A stretch of DNA of 7,338 nucleotides from Planctomycetes bacterium UBA2386 (GCA_002343845.1 DDSQ01000024.1:1-7338), one strand, 5' to 3'. Positions 1-7,018 are shown, counted from the stretch's first letter. Notes: generated by a model from the letters alone, not told the origin. Program-made: numbers and translations.

Positions 1-1308
1 GATGCTGCCGACAAGGGTGCTGGCGTCCCGAAATGCTCGTTCGACGGCCTCCGCGAATCGGTCCTGCCCAACGAACGGCAGCAGTTCCCTCCCCGCTTCG
101 GCCTCAGCCGCGGCGAGCAGCTCGACGCACTCGGCTGCATCAAGCGCGTCGTCGGGCGAACCGAGCGCTTCACGGCGCTGAGCCGCTTCGCCGCCGATGG
201 CTGGCTGAAGAAGCTCGATGCGGAAAAGCGTCGCGAACTCGCTGGTGCCTACGAAAGACTCGTCAGTGACGACGTCGCTCTGGCGACGCGCAGCAGCGGC
301 AGCGGCGGTGCCGACATCTTCCCCTACGACGGCGGCCTGCTGTTTCCCGAACGCTACGCCATCGCCGCGCGCGACTGCCAAGGGGACGCCGCCGCAAGCA
401 CGGCGCTCGCCGATCTCGGCACAGTGCTCCGGTCGCTGTGGAATCGCTGCGGCCAGCCCTGCCCCTACGGCGTGCTGCTCATCGCCGATGGCGACCGCAT
501 GGGGCGCTTCGTCGACCAGTCTCAATCCGCGGCCGATCACCGGCGGATCTCGGACGCCGTCGCGGCCTTCGCCGACCGTGTGCCGCAGCTCGCCCGCGAC
601 TTCGGCGGCCAGTGCGTCTTCGCCGGTGGCGAGGATCTCACCGTCTTCCTGCCGCTCGCCCGCGTCGTCGACAGCGCCTTCGCCCTGCACGAGGCCTTCA
701 CGACCGCGATGGCCGCGGTCGTCGCCAATCTCGTCAAGGCCGAAGACGCCCGCCCGACGCTGCGCGTCGGCGCGGCGATCTGCCACGTCCTCGAGCCGCT
801 CGGCGTCATCCGTCAGCGCGCCGCTGCCGCCGAGAAGTTCGCCAAGGGCGAGGCCGGCTCGCCGGCGCAGGGCAATGCCCTCGGCCTCAAGCTGCACATC
901 CGCTCGGGACACGAAATCGGTCTCCGACTGCGTTTCGACGACCCCGCCGGCCGCGCGGCGCTCGCCGCATGGCAGGCCGCCTACACGCAGCGGCACCTGC
1001 CCGGTCGCCTCGCCTACGACACGCGCGCCGTCGCGCTGCACTGCCGGGCGACCGGCGCCAGCGCCGGCGTCGCCGCCGGCGAGTTTCGCCGCCTGCTCGA
1101 CCGCGCGCGCCGCGGCGGGGGTGCCGACAAGATCGATGATGCGCTGCGCGAGCAACTCGAAAACCGGCGCGCCACGCTCGCCGGCGACGCTGCTTCGCCC
1201 GCAACCGACGCCGCCGACCTGCTGCGCGTCGCCGATGAACTGATTCTTGCCCGCTGGCTCTCCGCCGCCACCGAAGGCGAAGTCAGCGCCGCAGAAGGAG
1301 CCGAATGA
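1..1308 (+). CDS. cmr2: Cas10/Cmr2, large subunit of the type III-B effector complex (C-terminal part; 5' end outside window)
   Basis: The frame is open from base 1 and gives 435 residues before TGA; the N-terminal HD-domain region lies outside the window. Cas10 senses target RNA binding by the Cmr complex and its palm domain makes cyclic oligoadenylate from ATP. Visible landmarks are a zinc-finger region with KCSFDGLRE (fragment residues 11-19) and GEQLDALGCIKR (38-49), a palm-type ADGDRMGRF (bases 484-510), and the cyclase signature FAGGEDLTVFLPL (bases 619-657). The cyclase motif is GGED rather than the family's usual GGDD, and the zinc finger keeps only two of the expected cysteines (residues 12 and 46). 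The stop codon overlaps the start of cmr3 as ATGA. The identification rests on these motifs plus the adjacent cmr3-cmr6 genes. Whether the cyclase is active is inferred from the downstream CARF protein and ring nuclease, not shown. Confidence 0.95.
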   Translation, partial: DAADKGAGVPKCSFDGLRESVLPNERQQFPPRFGLSRGEQLDALGCIKRVVGRTERFTALSRFAADGWLKKLDAEKRRELAGAYERLVSDDVALATRSSGSGGADIFPYDGGLLFPERYAIAARDCQGDAAASTALADLGTVLRSLWNRCGQPCPYGVLLIADGDRMGRFVDQSQSAADHRRISDAVAAFADRVPQLARDFGGQCVFAGGEDLTVFLPLARVVDSAFALHEAFTTAMAAVVANLVKAEDARPTLRVGAAICHVLEPLGVIRQRAAAAEKFAKGEAGSPAQGNALGLKLHIRSGHEIGLRLRFDDPAGRAALAAWQAAYTQRHLPGRLAYDTRAVALHCRATGASAGVAAGEFRRLLDRARRGGGADKIDDALREQLENRRATLAGDAASPATDAADLLRVADELILARWLSAATEGEVSAAEGAE

Positions 1309-2441
1309 TGGATTCCCCGAAGATGTACGACCACCTGATCGAGCCCCAGGCGCCGCTCGTCTTTCGTTCCGGCAGGCCTTTCGGCGCCGGCAGCCGCGAC
1401 GGCGCCCACTTCCCCTGGCCGTCGTCGGTCGCCGGCCTGCTGCGCACGCAGGTGATGGACGATCGCGACTGGCGCCCGTCGCTGAGCGCCGAGCACCGCG
1501 ACGAGCTGAACGCACTCGGCGCACACGGGCCGATCCTCGCGCAGCGCGTCGGCGATCGCATCACGCCGATGCTGCCGCGACCCGCCGACGCCATCCTCCT
1601 CGCCAGCGATGACGGCGGCACGGCCTACCATCGGCTCGCACCCGGAACCTTGCCGGCAGGCTGCGGCTGCGACCTGCCGCCGGGGCTGCGGCCGCTGCTC
1701 CTTGCCGAAGCGCCGAAGGGCAAGCCGCAGCCCGGGCCGGCTTTCTGGCCGCTGGCCAAGTTGCTCGCCTGGCGCCGCGGCGAAGCGATCCGCCCCTTTG
1801 CCGCAGACGAACCGGCGGGCGAGGCGCGCAGCCATGTCGCACTCGACCGGGCGACGCTGGCGGCCGACCCCGGAAGGCTGTTCCAGACCGAAGGACTCGA
1901 TTTCTCCCGCCGGCGCAACGACAGCGGCCGCGCCTTCGCCGCGACCGACTGGGTCTTGCTCTGCCGCTTCGCCAGCCCGCTTGCCCCGCGCATGGTCACC
2001 TTCGGCGGCGAAGGGCGGCTGTCGTGGCTGAGCCCGGCGCCGCCGGCAACGCTCGACGCGCCGCCCGAGCATCTGGCGACGGTCGCCGCCAGCCGGCACC
2101 TCACCCTCACCCTGGTGACGCCGGCGCTGTTCGCCGACGGCTGGCGCCCCGCCTGGCTCGACGGTGCCGGCGAAGTTCCCGGAATCGCCGGGCTGCGTCT
2201 GCGGCTGCGGGCGGCGGCCGTCGAACGCTGGCAGGGGATCTCCGGCTGGGATCTTGCCGAATGGCGCCCCAAGGCTGCGCGCAAGACCGTCGCCGCCGGC
2301 GCCACCTACTGGTTCGACGTCGTCGGCGAGCCACCCGCCGGCTGGGCGAGCAGACTCTGGCTGGCGCCGATCAGCGACCAGCCGCAGGACCGGCGCGACG
2401 GCTTCGGCCTGGTCGTCCCCGGTCTCTGGAACCAACCCTGA
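1305..2441 (+). CDS. cmr3: Cmr3, Cas5-like RAMP subunit of the Cmr complex
   Basis: A 378-residue RAMP (RNA recognition motif) protein. In type III-B complexes Cmr3 sits beside Cas10 at the foot of the complex and helps hold the repeat-derived 5' handle of the crRNA. The N-terminus carries the Cmr3 signature LIEPQAPLVFRSGRPFGAG (about residues 11-29), followed by FPWPSSVAGLLRTQ, typical of the family. The C-terminus has the conserved-looking DGFGLVVPGLW. The length is normal for Cmr3. Two consecutive ATG codons are possible starts: 1305, which overlaps the cmr2 stop as ATGA, and 1308. An AGAAGGAG ribosome site at 1293-1300 gives spacers of 4 and 7 bases, so 1308 has the better spacing; the protein differs by only one Met. 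The gene is co-transcribed and probably translationally coupled with cmr2. The subunit assignment is strong. Confidence 0.93.
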   Translation: MMDSPKMYDHLIEPQAPLVFRSGRPFGAGSRDGAHFPWPSSVAGLLRTQVMDDRDWRPSLSAEHRDELNALGAHGPILAQRVGDRITPMLPRPADAILLASDDGGTAYHRLAPGTLPAGCGCDLPPGLRPLLLAEAPKGKPQPGPAFWPLAKLLAWRRGEAIRPFAADEPAGEARSHVALDRATLAADPGRLFQTEGLDFSRRRNDSGRAFAATDWVLLCRFASPLAPRMVTFGGEGRLSWLSPAPPATLDAPPEHLATVAASRHLTLTLVTPALFADGWRPAWLDGAGEVPGIAGLRLRLRAAAVERWQGISGWDLAEWRPKAARKTVAAGATYWFDVVGEPPAGWASRLWLAPISDQPQDRRDGFGLVVPGLWNQP

Positions 2442-2458
2442 ACGAAGGAGAAACACCC

Positions 2459-3328
2459 ATGTTGACGCAAGTCTTTCATCTGCACGCGCTGAGCGCACTG
2501 CACGTCGGCGCCGGCCAGGCGCTGGGCGTCGTCGATCTGCCGGTGGCGCGCGCCCGCGCCACCAACCTGCCGCTGGTTCCCGGATCGGCGCTCAAGGGCG
2601 TGCTGCGCGACGAGTTCGCCGGCAAGGATTGCCAGCAAGCGCTTTTCGGCCCCGAGACCATCGTCGAAGGCACCTCGGCGCACGCCGGCGCCGTCGCCTT
2701 CGGTGATGCGCACCTGCTGATCCTGCCGGTGCGCTCGCTCGCCGGCATCTCGGCCTTCGTCACCTGTCGCTTCGTCCTCGCCCGCTACGCCGACGATCTC
2801 CGGCGCGCGGGAGCGGCAGCAGACGAGCCTCCGGCGGTCCCCGCCGAGGTGGCGGAAGGGACGGCGCTGGTCACCGCGAAGACCTGTCTCAAGGCGCGCG
2901 ACAATCTGCTGCTCCTCGAAGACCTCGACCTGCAAGCCAAAGCCGGTGCGGACCTCTGGGCAGAGGCGATCGCCGGCCGAACGCACGCCGGCGACCCGGA
3001 CTGGCAAAGCCACTTCAAGCAGCGCTTCGCGATCCTCTCCGACGACGACTTCTCCTTCCTCGCCGACACCGCGACCGAGGTGCGCGCGCGCATTCGCGTC
3101 CACGACAGCCGCGGCGTCGTCCAGGACGGCCACCTGTGGTACGAGGAGAACCTGCCGGCCGAAACGGTCCTCTGGGCTGCAGTTGCCGCCGGACCGGCGC
3201 GCAACGGCAGCGGGCTCGACGCCCAGGAAGTGCTGCGCCAGTTCCGCGACGGACTGACCGGCACGCCTACGCTGCAGATCGGCGGCAAGGCGACGATCGG
3301 ACGCGGCCTCGTCCGGCTGGTGCTCTGA
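2459..3328 (+). CDS. cmr4: Cmr4, Cas7-like backbone subunit and target-RNA ribonuclease
   Basis: A 289-residue Cas7-family RAMP protein. Several Cmr4 copies form the backbone of the complex, and each cuts bound target RNA at 6-base intervals. The N-terminus reads LHVGAGQALGVVDLPVAR with Asp at residue 26, the same number as the catalytic Asp26 described for characterised Cmr4 proteins, so slicing should be intact. PLVPGSALKGVLRDEF follows and is the RAMP PGSxxKG motif. The C-terminal LQIGGKATIGRGLVRL is the glycine-rich loop. A good ribosome site, GAAGGAG at 2444-2450, lies 8 bases before ATG 2459. An upstream in-frame extension is open but would lie inside cmr3, so it is rejected. The gene begins 17 bases after the cmr3 stop. 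Confidence 0.96.
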   Translation: MLTQVFHLHALSALHVGAGQALGVVDLPVARARATNLPLVPGSALKGVLRDEFAGKDCQQALFGPETIVEGTSAHAGAVAFGDAHLLILPVRSLAGISAFVTCRFVLARYADDLRRAGAAADEPPAVPAEVAEGTALVTAKTCLKARDNLLLLEDLDLQAKAGADLWAEAIAGRTHAGDPDWQSHFKQRFAILSDDDFSFLADTATEVRARIRVHDSRGVVQDGHLWYEENLPAETVLWAAVAAGPARNGSGLDAQEVLRQFRDGLTGTPTLQIGGKATIGRGLVRLVL

Positions 3329-3338
3329 GGAGAATGCG

Positions 3339-3722
3339 ATGAGCGAGAAACAACGCACGCGCTCGCAGCGCCAGGCCGAGAAGGCACTGGCGGCGATCGA
3401 GGCACTGAGGACGGCGCCGAAGAAGGAGCGCAAGGAATACAAGGCGCGCGCCGACAACTTCCCGGTTCTGGTGCTGCAGGCCGGCCTCGCGCAGGCCGTC
3501 GGCTTCATGCGCGCCAAGGCGGCGAAGAGCGCGGCCTACCAGAGCTACCTCGACGACCTCGCGCGCATCCTCGAACTGGCGAGCGGCGAAGCGCTGCAGC
3601 AACGCGCGATCGACGTACCGCTGCCCGACTACCGCCAACTGACGCGCGAGACGCTCGCCGCTGCCGGTTGGCTGAAGCGCTTTGGCCAGGCGTATCTGAG
3701 CGACAAGGAGGGCGCGTCATGA
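3339..3722 (+). CDS. cmr5: Cmr5, small helical (Cas11-like) subunit of the Cmr complex
   Basis: A 127-residue protein, all helix by appearance and rich in Lys, Arg, Glu and Ala. Cmr5 is the type III-B small subunit; copies stack along the crRNA-target duplex and stabilise the complex. Family features visible are the LVLQAGLAQAVGFMRAKA helix (about residues 46-63), the YQSYLDDLARIL helix (about 68-79) and the C-terminal YRQLTRETLAAAGWLKRFGQAYL (about 98-120), which closely fits the Cmr5 C-terminus. The ATG at 3339 has GAGGAG at 3327-3332 with a 6-base spacer. It starts 10 bases after cmr4. The TGA at 3720-3722 overlaps the cmr6 ATG. The basic N-terminal 35 residues look flexible. Confidence 0.93.
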   Translation: MSEKQRTRSQRQAEKALAAIEALRTAPKKERKEYKARADNFPVLVLQAGLAQAVGFMRAKAAKSAAYQSYLDDLARILELASGEALQQRAIDVPLPDYRQLTRETLAAAGWLKRFGQAYLSDKEGAS

Positions 3723-4492
3723 CGCTGTGCCGCACCACCATCAAACCGCTGCTGGACAATCACTTCTCCGCACTGAGACGCGCGCAGCCGCATTGCGGCC
3801 TGCTGCTCGCCAAGGGGTTGGCGAGTTTCCCCGAAGGCGACAAAGCCGGCGAGATCAAGGCCGGGCACATCCGGGCGATTGCCGATCTCGCCGTCCCCGA
3901 CTTCTACCCATTGGCTTTCGCACGCTGGCAGAAGTCGACTGCCGACGCGCAGCGCTTCGCCGCCTTCCGCCTCGCGCTCGCCGGCCGGCTGTACATCGGC
4001 GTCGTCCGTGACAACGCGCTCGAAACCGGCGTCACCGTCTCGCACACCTACGGCATGCCGCTGATCCCGGGGTCGGCGGTCAAGGGGCTGTGCCGGGCGA
4101 GCGCCGGCCGCTGGCTGGACAGTCGGGAAGCGCGCCGCTGGCTGTTCGGCAACGACCCGGGTGAAGAGGAAGAGACCGCCGAAGCCGGCGGGCTGATCTT
4201 TCACGACGCCTGGTGGGTGCCCGAGCGCGGGCAGAAACCCTTCGTCGCCGAGATCGTCACCGTCCATCACCCGGACTACTACGGCAGCGAAGGCGGTGCT
4301 CCCGCGACCGACTTCGACTCGCCGATACCGGCGCCGCAGATCGCCGTCCGCGGCAGCTTCCACTTCGTCATCGAGGGCCAGCCGCTGTGGACCCGGCTCG
4401 CCCGCCGCCTCCTCGAGGAAGGCTTGCGGCAGTACGGCATCGGCGGCAAGCGCAGTTCCGGCTACGGTCGCTTTGCCGCGGAGGACGAATGA
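3719..4492 (+). CDS. cmr6: Cmr6, RAMP (Cas7-like) capping subunit of the Cmr complex
   Basis: A 257-residue RAMP protein that, with Cmr1, caps the head of the type III-B complex near the crRNA 3' end. The central [19 protein letters not shown] (about residues 114-132) is the RAMP PGSxxKG element. A Cmr6-typical stretch follows with [20 protein letters not shown] and [18 protein letters not shown]. Near the C-terminus, [14 protein letters not shown] is the glycine-rich loop. The start at 3719 is preferred because AAGGAGG at 3705-3711 lies 7 bases upstream and the ATGA overlap repeats the operon's junction style; the longer open frame from 3668 lies inside cmr5. Its own stop overlaps the next ATG at 4489. 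No Cmr1 gene is visible in the window. Confidence 0.95.
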   Translation: MTLCRTTIKPLLDNHFSALRRAQPHCGLLLAKGLASFPEGDKAGEIKAGHIRAIADLAVPDFYPLAFARWQKSTADAQRFAAFRLALAGRLYIGVVRDNALETGVTVSHTYGMPLIPGSAVKGLCRASAGRWLDSREARRWLFGNDPGEEEETAEAGGLIFHDAWWVPERGQKPFVAEIVTVHHPDYYGSEGGAPATDFDSPIPAPQIAVRGSFHFVIEGQPLWTRLARRLLEEGLRQYGIGGKRSSGYGRFAAEDE

Positions 4493-5334
4493 GGCGCCGG
4501 CTGGCGGGCGGCTACAGCGCGCTGCTCAACATCCTCCTCGCCTTCCTCATCCTGCTACTGCAGAGCTGGATCGCCGACGGCATCAAGGGCGACCAGCTTT
4601 TCCCCTGGCTGCCGGGCGGCGCCCTGAGCGCCGGCGACGCGCGCTTTGCCGGCGCGATGCTCGCCATGGCGCTGCTCTCCTTCGCCTGCGCCGGGGTGCT
4701 GTACGCACGGCGGCGCAGCTTCCTGCCGCTGGCGGTGCAGCGCATCGGCCAGCCGGGTCGCGTCGCGCCGCATGCCGTCGTCGTTCTCGCGCTCTCGCGC
4801 ACGCCGTGGCGCTGGGCGCCCGACCGGCTGACGCGCACCGGCTCCGCCGACTGCCCGTTGCCGCCGACCTTGCCGGCAGCGCTGCGGTGCATGGCGGCGC
4901 TCCCCGAACGCGACAGGTTTGCCTGGGAACAGCTGCTGCGCGCGATCCGCGAGCACCTGCCGCGGCTGCAGCGGCTGATTCTCGTCGGCTCGTCCGGCGC
5001 CGGCGGCAGCGCCGATTCCTTCGCCGAATGCCGCCACATGATCACGCATTATTTCCCGCAACTCGACGCCTCGCGAATCGAAGCGCGAACGGCTTCGTTC
5101 GACGCGCTCGACGAGCTGCTCGGCGTGTACCGCGCGATCATCTGCGACGAAGCGGCGCGCAAGGCCGAGATCATGATCGACGTCACCGGCGGCACCAAGG
5201 TGCTCAGCGTCGCCGCGGCGATGGTCACCCTCGAGCACCCGGAGATCGAGTTCCAGTACGTCGAGACCGATGGCGACAAGCGCGTGCGCACCTTCAACGT
5301 CATTTCCGCCAGCACCGGCAGCGAGGCCACATGA
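4489..5334 (+). CDS. Membrane-anchored CARF protein, predicted cyclic-oligoadenylate-activated effector (Cam1-like idea, two membrane helices)
   Basis: A 281-residue protein with two parts. The N-terminus begins MRRRL, then a hydrophobic helix at about residues 12-28, a 25-residue loop, a second helix at about 53-73, and RRR at 74-76. By the positive-inside rule both ends are cytoplasmic. From about residue 95 the rest resembles a CARF sensor: a first strand with VVVLALSRT (97-105), a strand-loop [12 protein letters not shown] (163-174), and the signature [12 protein letters not shown] (229-240), matching the D-x-T-G-G-T-K motif of Csm6/Csx1-type ligand pockets. No HEPN, nuclease or protease motif is seen, so the membrane part is the likely output, by analogy with the membrane-depolarising Cam1. 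Cam1 is described with one helix and is shorter, so this may be a different family. ATG 4489 overlaps the cmr6 stop, with GGAGG at 4480-4484. The CARF call is firm; the mechanism is inferred. Confidence 0.85.
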   Translation: MRRRLAGGYSALLNILLAFLILLLQSWIADGIKGDQLFPWLPGGALSAGDARFAGAMLAMALLSFACAGVLYARRRSFLPLAVQRIGQPGRVAPHAVVVLALSRTPWRWAPDRLTRTGSADCPLPPTLPAALRCMAALPERDRFAWEQLLRAIREHLPRLQRLILVGSSGAGGSADSFAECRHMITHYFPQLDASRIEARTASFDALDELLGVYRAIICDEAARKAEIMIDVTGGTKVLSVAAAMVTLEHPEIEFQYVETDGDKRVRTFNVISASTGSEAT

Positions 5335-5648
5335 TCTACCTGCTCAACACACCGGTCCTCACCGCTTACGGCGACTATCGCTTCAGCGGCCCGCTCGACG
5401 CCGCCGAGGCGCGGCGGCGGCTTGCCGGCGGCTTCGTCTCGGCGATCGGCCATGCCGCCAGCGCCCGCCTGCTGTCGGCGCTGCTCGGCGTCAGCGTGCC
5501 GGCGCGCCGCGTCGAGATCGCCATGGCGCCCGGCGACGAGGCGCTGATCCTGCGCATCCGCACGCGGCTGGCCGAGGGACAGCTCCTTTCCGACGCCGAA
5601 ATCGCGGCCGTCCCGTACGAACTCGCCTGGCTCGAACGCCACGCCTGA
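5331..5648 (+). CDS. crn2: DUF1874 ring nuclease (Crn2/AcrIII-1 family), predicted to degrade cyclic tetra-adenylate
   Basis: A 105-residue protein beginning [18 protein letters not shown], the DUF1874 N-terminus, with the family's GGFVSAIGH (33-41), PYEL (95-98) and a C-terminal LER. Family members are found in archaeal viruses as the anti-CRISPR AcrIII-1 and in bacteria as the ring nuclease Crn2; they cleave cA4 and switch off type III signalling. From memory, the key residues of the viral enzyme are His47, Arg85 and Glu88. Here His41, Arg79 and Glu82 occupy the same relative spacing (constant offset of six), so activity is expected. The start overlaps the CARF gene stop as ATGA, and the ribosome site is weak (GCGAGG, 5321-5326), suggesting coupled translation. 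As the last gene of the operon it is most simply a host-encoded off-switch for the membrane effector. Confidence 0.93.
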   Translation: MIYLLNTPVLTAYGDYRFSGPLDAAEARRRLAGGFVSAIGHAASARLLSALLGVSVPARRVEIAMAPGDEALILRIRTRLAEGQLLSDAEIAAVPYELAWLERHA

Positions 5649-5657
5649 GCGCCAGCA

Positions 5658-5671
5658 GGCGCCGCGGCGCC
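5658..5671. repeat. GC-only 14-base palindrome after crn2
   Basis: GGCGCCGCGGCGCC is its own reverse complement and starts 10 bases after the crn2 stop codon. Twelve of its bases (CGCCGCGGCGCC, 5660-5671) recur exactly at 5721-5732, right after the terminator T-run. It may assist termination or be chance in GC-rich DNA. Confidence 0.4.
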
Positions 5672-5687
5672 GGCCGCCCGCGGCATC

Positions 5688-5720
5688 GCCGACGGCGTTG
5701 CCGCGGCAACGGCTTTTTTT
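5688..5720 (+). terminator. Putative intrinsic terminator of the cmr operon
   Basis: A perfect inverted repeat at 5696-5711 (CGTTGC, loop CGCG, GCAACG) is followed after two bases by seven T's (5714-5720). A GCC at 5688-5690 could lengthen the stem with a bulge. It lies about 50 bases after the crn2 stop and just before the promoter-like sequence of the next gene, the position expected for the operon's end. Confidence 0.7.
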
Positions 5721-5732
5721 CGCCGCGGCGCC

Positions 5733-5761
5733 TTGCCGCCACCCCGGATTTCCTTTCTAAT
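5733..5761 (+). promoter_or_regulatory. Putative sigma-70-type promoter for the 155-residue gene
   Basis: TTGCCG (5733-5738, four of six consensus bases) and TCTAAT (5756-5761, five of six) are separated by 17 bases. They lie directly after the operon terminator, in an unusually AT-rich patch. Transcription would start near 5768, leaving a leader of roughly 40 bases with a clear ribosome site (GAGGAG, 5799-5804). Confidence 0.45.
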
Positions 5762-5811
5762 TCCATGTGTTGCGAAATGTCTTCGCAGCCGACCGATCGA
5801 GGAGAACTGCC

Positions 5812-6279
5812 ATGCCCGCCAACCGTATCGATGCCACCCTCACCCCCGACCAGAACGCCCGAGCGCAAGCCGCCCTGACCGCGCTCAGCGACGCCCTGCC
5901 CTTCCTCATCGACATCGCCGACGCCGATCGGGCGGCAATGCTCAAGTTCGGCGAAAGGAATCGTTCCTTCGTCGTCAAGGCGCTCGCCATCGCCGAAGCA
6001 CACCCCGAGGTCCTGCCGACCAGCTTCAGCCTGCCCGAATTCGCCGCCGATGTCGCCCTCGTCGAAAACCTCTACCCGATCCGTCATCGCCTCGAAACGC
6101 TGCTCCGCCAGGTCGACGACAGCTACTTCGCCGCCGGCAGCGAAGCCTACGCCGCCGCGCTGCTGGTCTACCAGTACGCCAAGCTGCACAACCTGGCCAG
6201 CGGTGCGCTCGAGGAGAGCCTCGACGACCTCGGCCGCCGCTTCGCGCGCAAGAGCCGGAAGGCGGCGCCGACTCCGTGA
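5812..6279 (+). CDS. Conserved-looking hypothetical protein, helical and soluble (155 aa)
   Basis: I cannot assign a function. The protein has 155 residues, no signal peptide or membrane helix, and looks almost entirely helical. Visible blocks are ALPFLIDIADADRAAM (about 28-43), KFGERNRSFVVKALAIAEAHPEVLP (about 45-69), a YPIRHRLETLLRQVDDSYFAA stretch (about 87-107), AYAAALLVYQYAKL (about 112-125) and a basic tail LGRRFARKSRK. No CARF, HEPN, nuclease or DNA-binding motif is seen. The start at ATG 5812 is chosen for GAGGAG at 5799-5804 with a 7-base spacer; an upstream ATG at 5767 in the same frame has no such site. It has its own putative promoter and lies after the operon terminator, so it is probably not part of the cmr operon although it sits between that operon and the array. 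Clear coding-type codon use supports it as a real gene. Confidence 0.85.
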   Translation: MPANRIDATLTPDQNARAQAALTALSDALPFLIDIADADRAAMLKFGERNRSFVVKALAIAEAHPEVLPTSFSLPEFAADVALVENLYPIRHRLETLLRQVDDSYFAAGSEAYAAALLVYQYAKLHNLASGALEESLDDLGRRFARKSRKAAPTP

Positions 6280-6325
6280 CGCGGCGAGACGCGCGCCGGC
6301 AACCCTGGCGAACGCCGCGGACGAG

Positions 6326-6356
6326 CGCTGCCCGGCAGCGGTGGGGCGCTGCGCCC
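6326..6356. other. Tandem GC-rich hairpins after the 155-residue gene
   Basis: Two perfect inverted repeats lie 47-77 bases after the stop at 6279: CGCTGCCCGGCAGCG (6326-6340) and GGGCGCTGCGCCC (6344-6356). Neither is followed by a T-run, so they are not classic intrinsic terminators, but they could slow transcription or protect the mRNA 3' end. Confidence 0.4.
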
Positions 6357-6900
6357 GCCGCATGCCGTCATGCCTGCGCGGTATCGAGCGGCCACGACCC
6401 GGCATCGACGCTTGCTCGCGCGCGGTCCGGCGATCGATGCGCGTCGCTCGGCCGTGCGTCGCACCGAGCGAAGTTTTCGTCGTCGCGGTTCGCCCGCGAA
6501 GCTCCGCGGTCGATCCTTCGACCCGCGACGTCCAGCCGCCGACGAAAGAACCGCGCGCAGATCGAGGTGCGACATCGAACATCGGATCGCAACGATGCAA
6601 CGATCGACCCGCGCGGATCAACCGCTGAACCCGGCCGATGAAAAGTCGTTCGCCGCGAGACCGCCGCCGAGTGTCGAGGATGCAATTGGGGATGCGGGCG
6701 GACGATCGCCAGACTCCGGCGACCGATCGACCATGGCGGCCCAGCGACGCATGGACCGTCGCCCTGGCTGTCGGCATGGCGACGGTCGGTCGCTTGCCGG
6801 CGCTGCACGCGGGGCGCCGCGCTGCCGGGATGTGCACAGCCGCGCAACCGCCCGATCGGGCGGGGCCAGCGACTGCCGCGCGGTGCCCGCAGCACCCTGA
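6357..6900. other. Stretch without a convincing gene, rich in CGATCG-like words
   Basis: Long open frames exist on both strands here but encode arginine-rich, low-complexity sequence with no motif, no good ribosome site and no coding-type codon pattern; GC-rich DNA gives such frames by chance. The DNA is dense in GATC, CGATCG and TCGA words (for example near 6430, 6511, 6560-6610 and 6715-6730), unlike the neighbouring genes. One hairpin is visible at 6508-6523 (GGTCGA, loop TCCT, TCGACC). It may be decayed coding sequence or a long upstream region of the array. Confidence 0.4.
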
Positions 6901-7018
6901 TTGCAGGGGGAAAACGTTCATTCCGGTGGTCTCGCGGCAATGCCATCGGCGTATTTCACGCCGCTGCGCCGATTCATGGCCCGCAAACCCTTGCCCCGTG
7001 CGGCCCGCACGCGTTAGA
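6901..7018 (+). promoter_or_regulatory. CRISPR leader region with putative array promoter
   Basis: This non-coding stretch directly precedes the first repeat on the side expected for the leader, given the repeat 3' end ATTAAGAC. Close to the array it has TTGCCC (6991-6996) and TAGAGT (7015-7020) spaced 18 bases apart, a weak sigma-70-like pair. Transcription would begin inside the first repeat, at about 7027, which is unusually close. An alternative promoter further upstream cannot be excluded. Confidence 0.5.
6997..7011. repeat. Perfect inverted repeat in the leader, 7 bases before repeat 1
   Basis: CGTGCGGCCCGCACG forms a 6-bp stem with a GCC loop, or a 15-base operator-like palindrome with one central odd base. 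It fills most of the gap between the -35-like and -10-like elements of the leader. Confidence 0.6.

Noticed and set aside
1014..2498. 494-residue open frame on the minus strand
   Set aside because: It lies antisense to the well-supported cmr2 and cmr3 genes and shows no family motif.
2306..3517. 403-residue open frame on the minus strand
   Set aside because: It lies antisense to cmr4, whose catalytic and RAMP motifs are clear; no motif is seen on this strand.
4213..4488. Longer N-terminus for the membrane CARF protein
   Set aside because: The in-frame extension overlaps cmr6 and is arginine-rich; starting at 4489 gives a ribosome site, an ATGA junction and a sensible basic residue cluster before the first membrane helix.
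5331..5648. crn2 as a prophage-borne anti-CRISPR
   Set aside because: No phage genes are present, and the gene overlaps the CARF gene within the cmr operon, which fits a host ring nuclease better. Viral ancestry of the family remains possible.
6370..6900. 176-residue open frame upstream of the leader
   Set aside because: The product is arginine-rich and repetitive with no ribosome site, no motif and no coding-type codon pattern. An overlapping minus-strand frame (6368-6946) looks just as poor.
5491..6921. 476-residue open frame on the minus strand
   Set aside because: It runs antisense to crn2 and the 155-residue gene, is arginine-rich and low in complexity, and has no motif; it is a by-product of high GC content.
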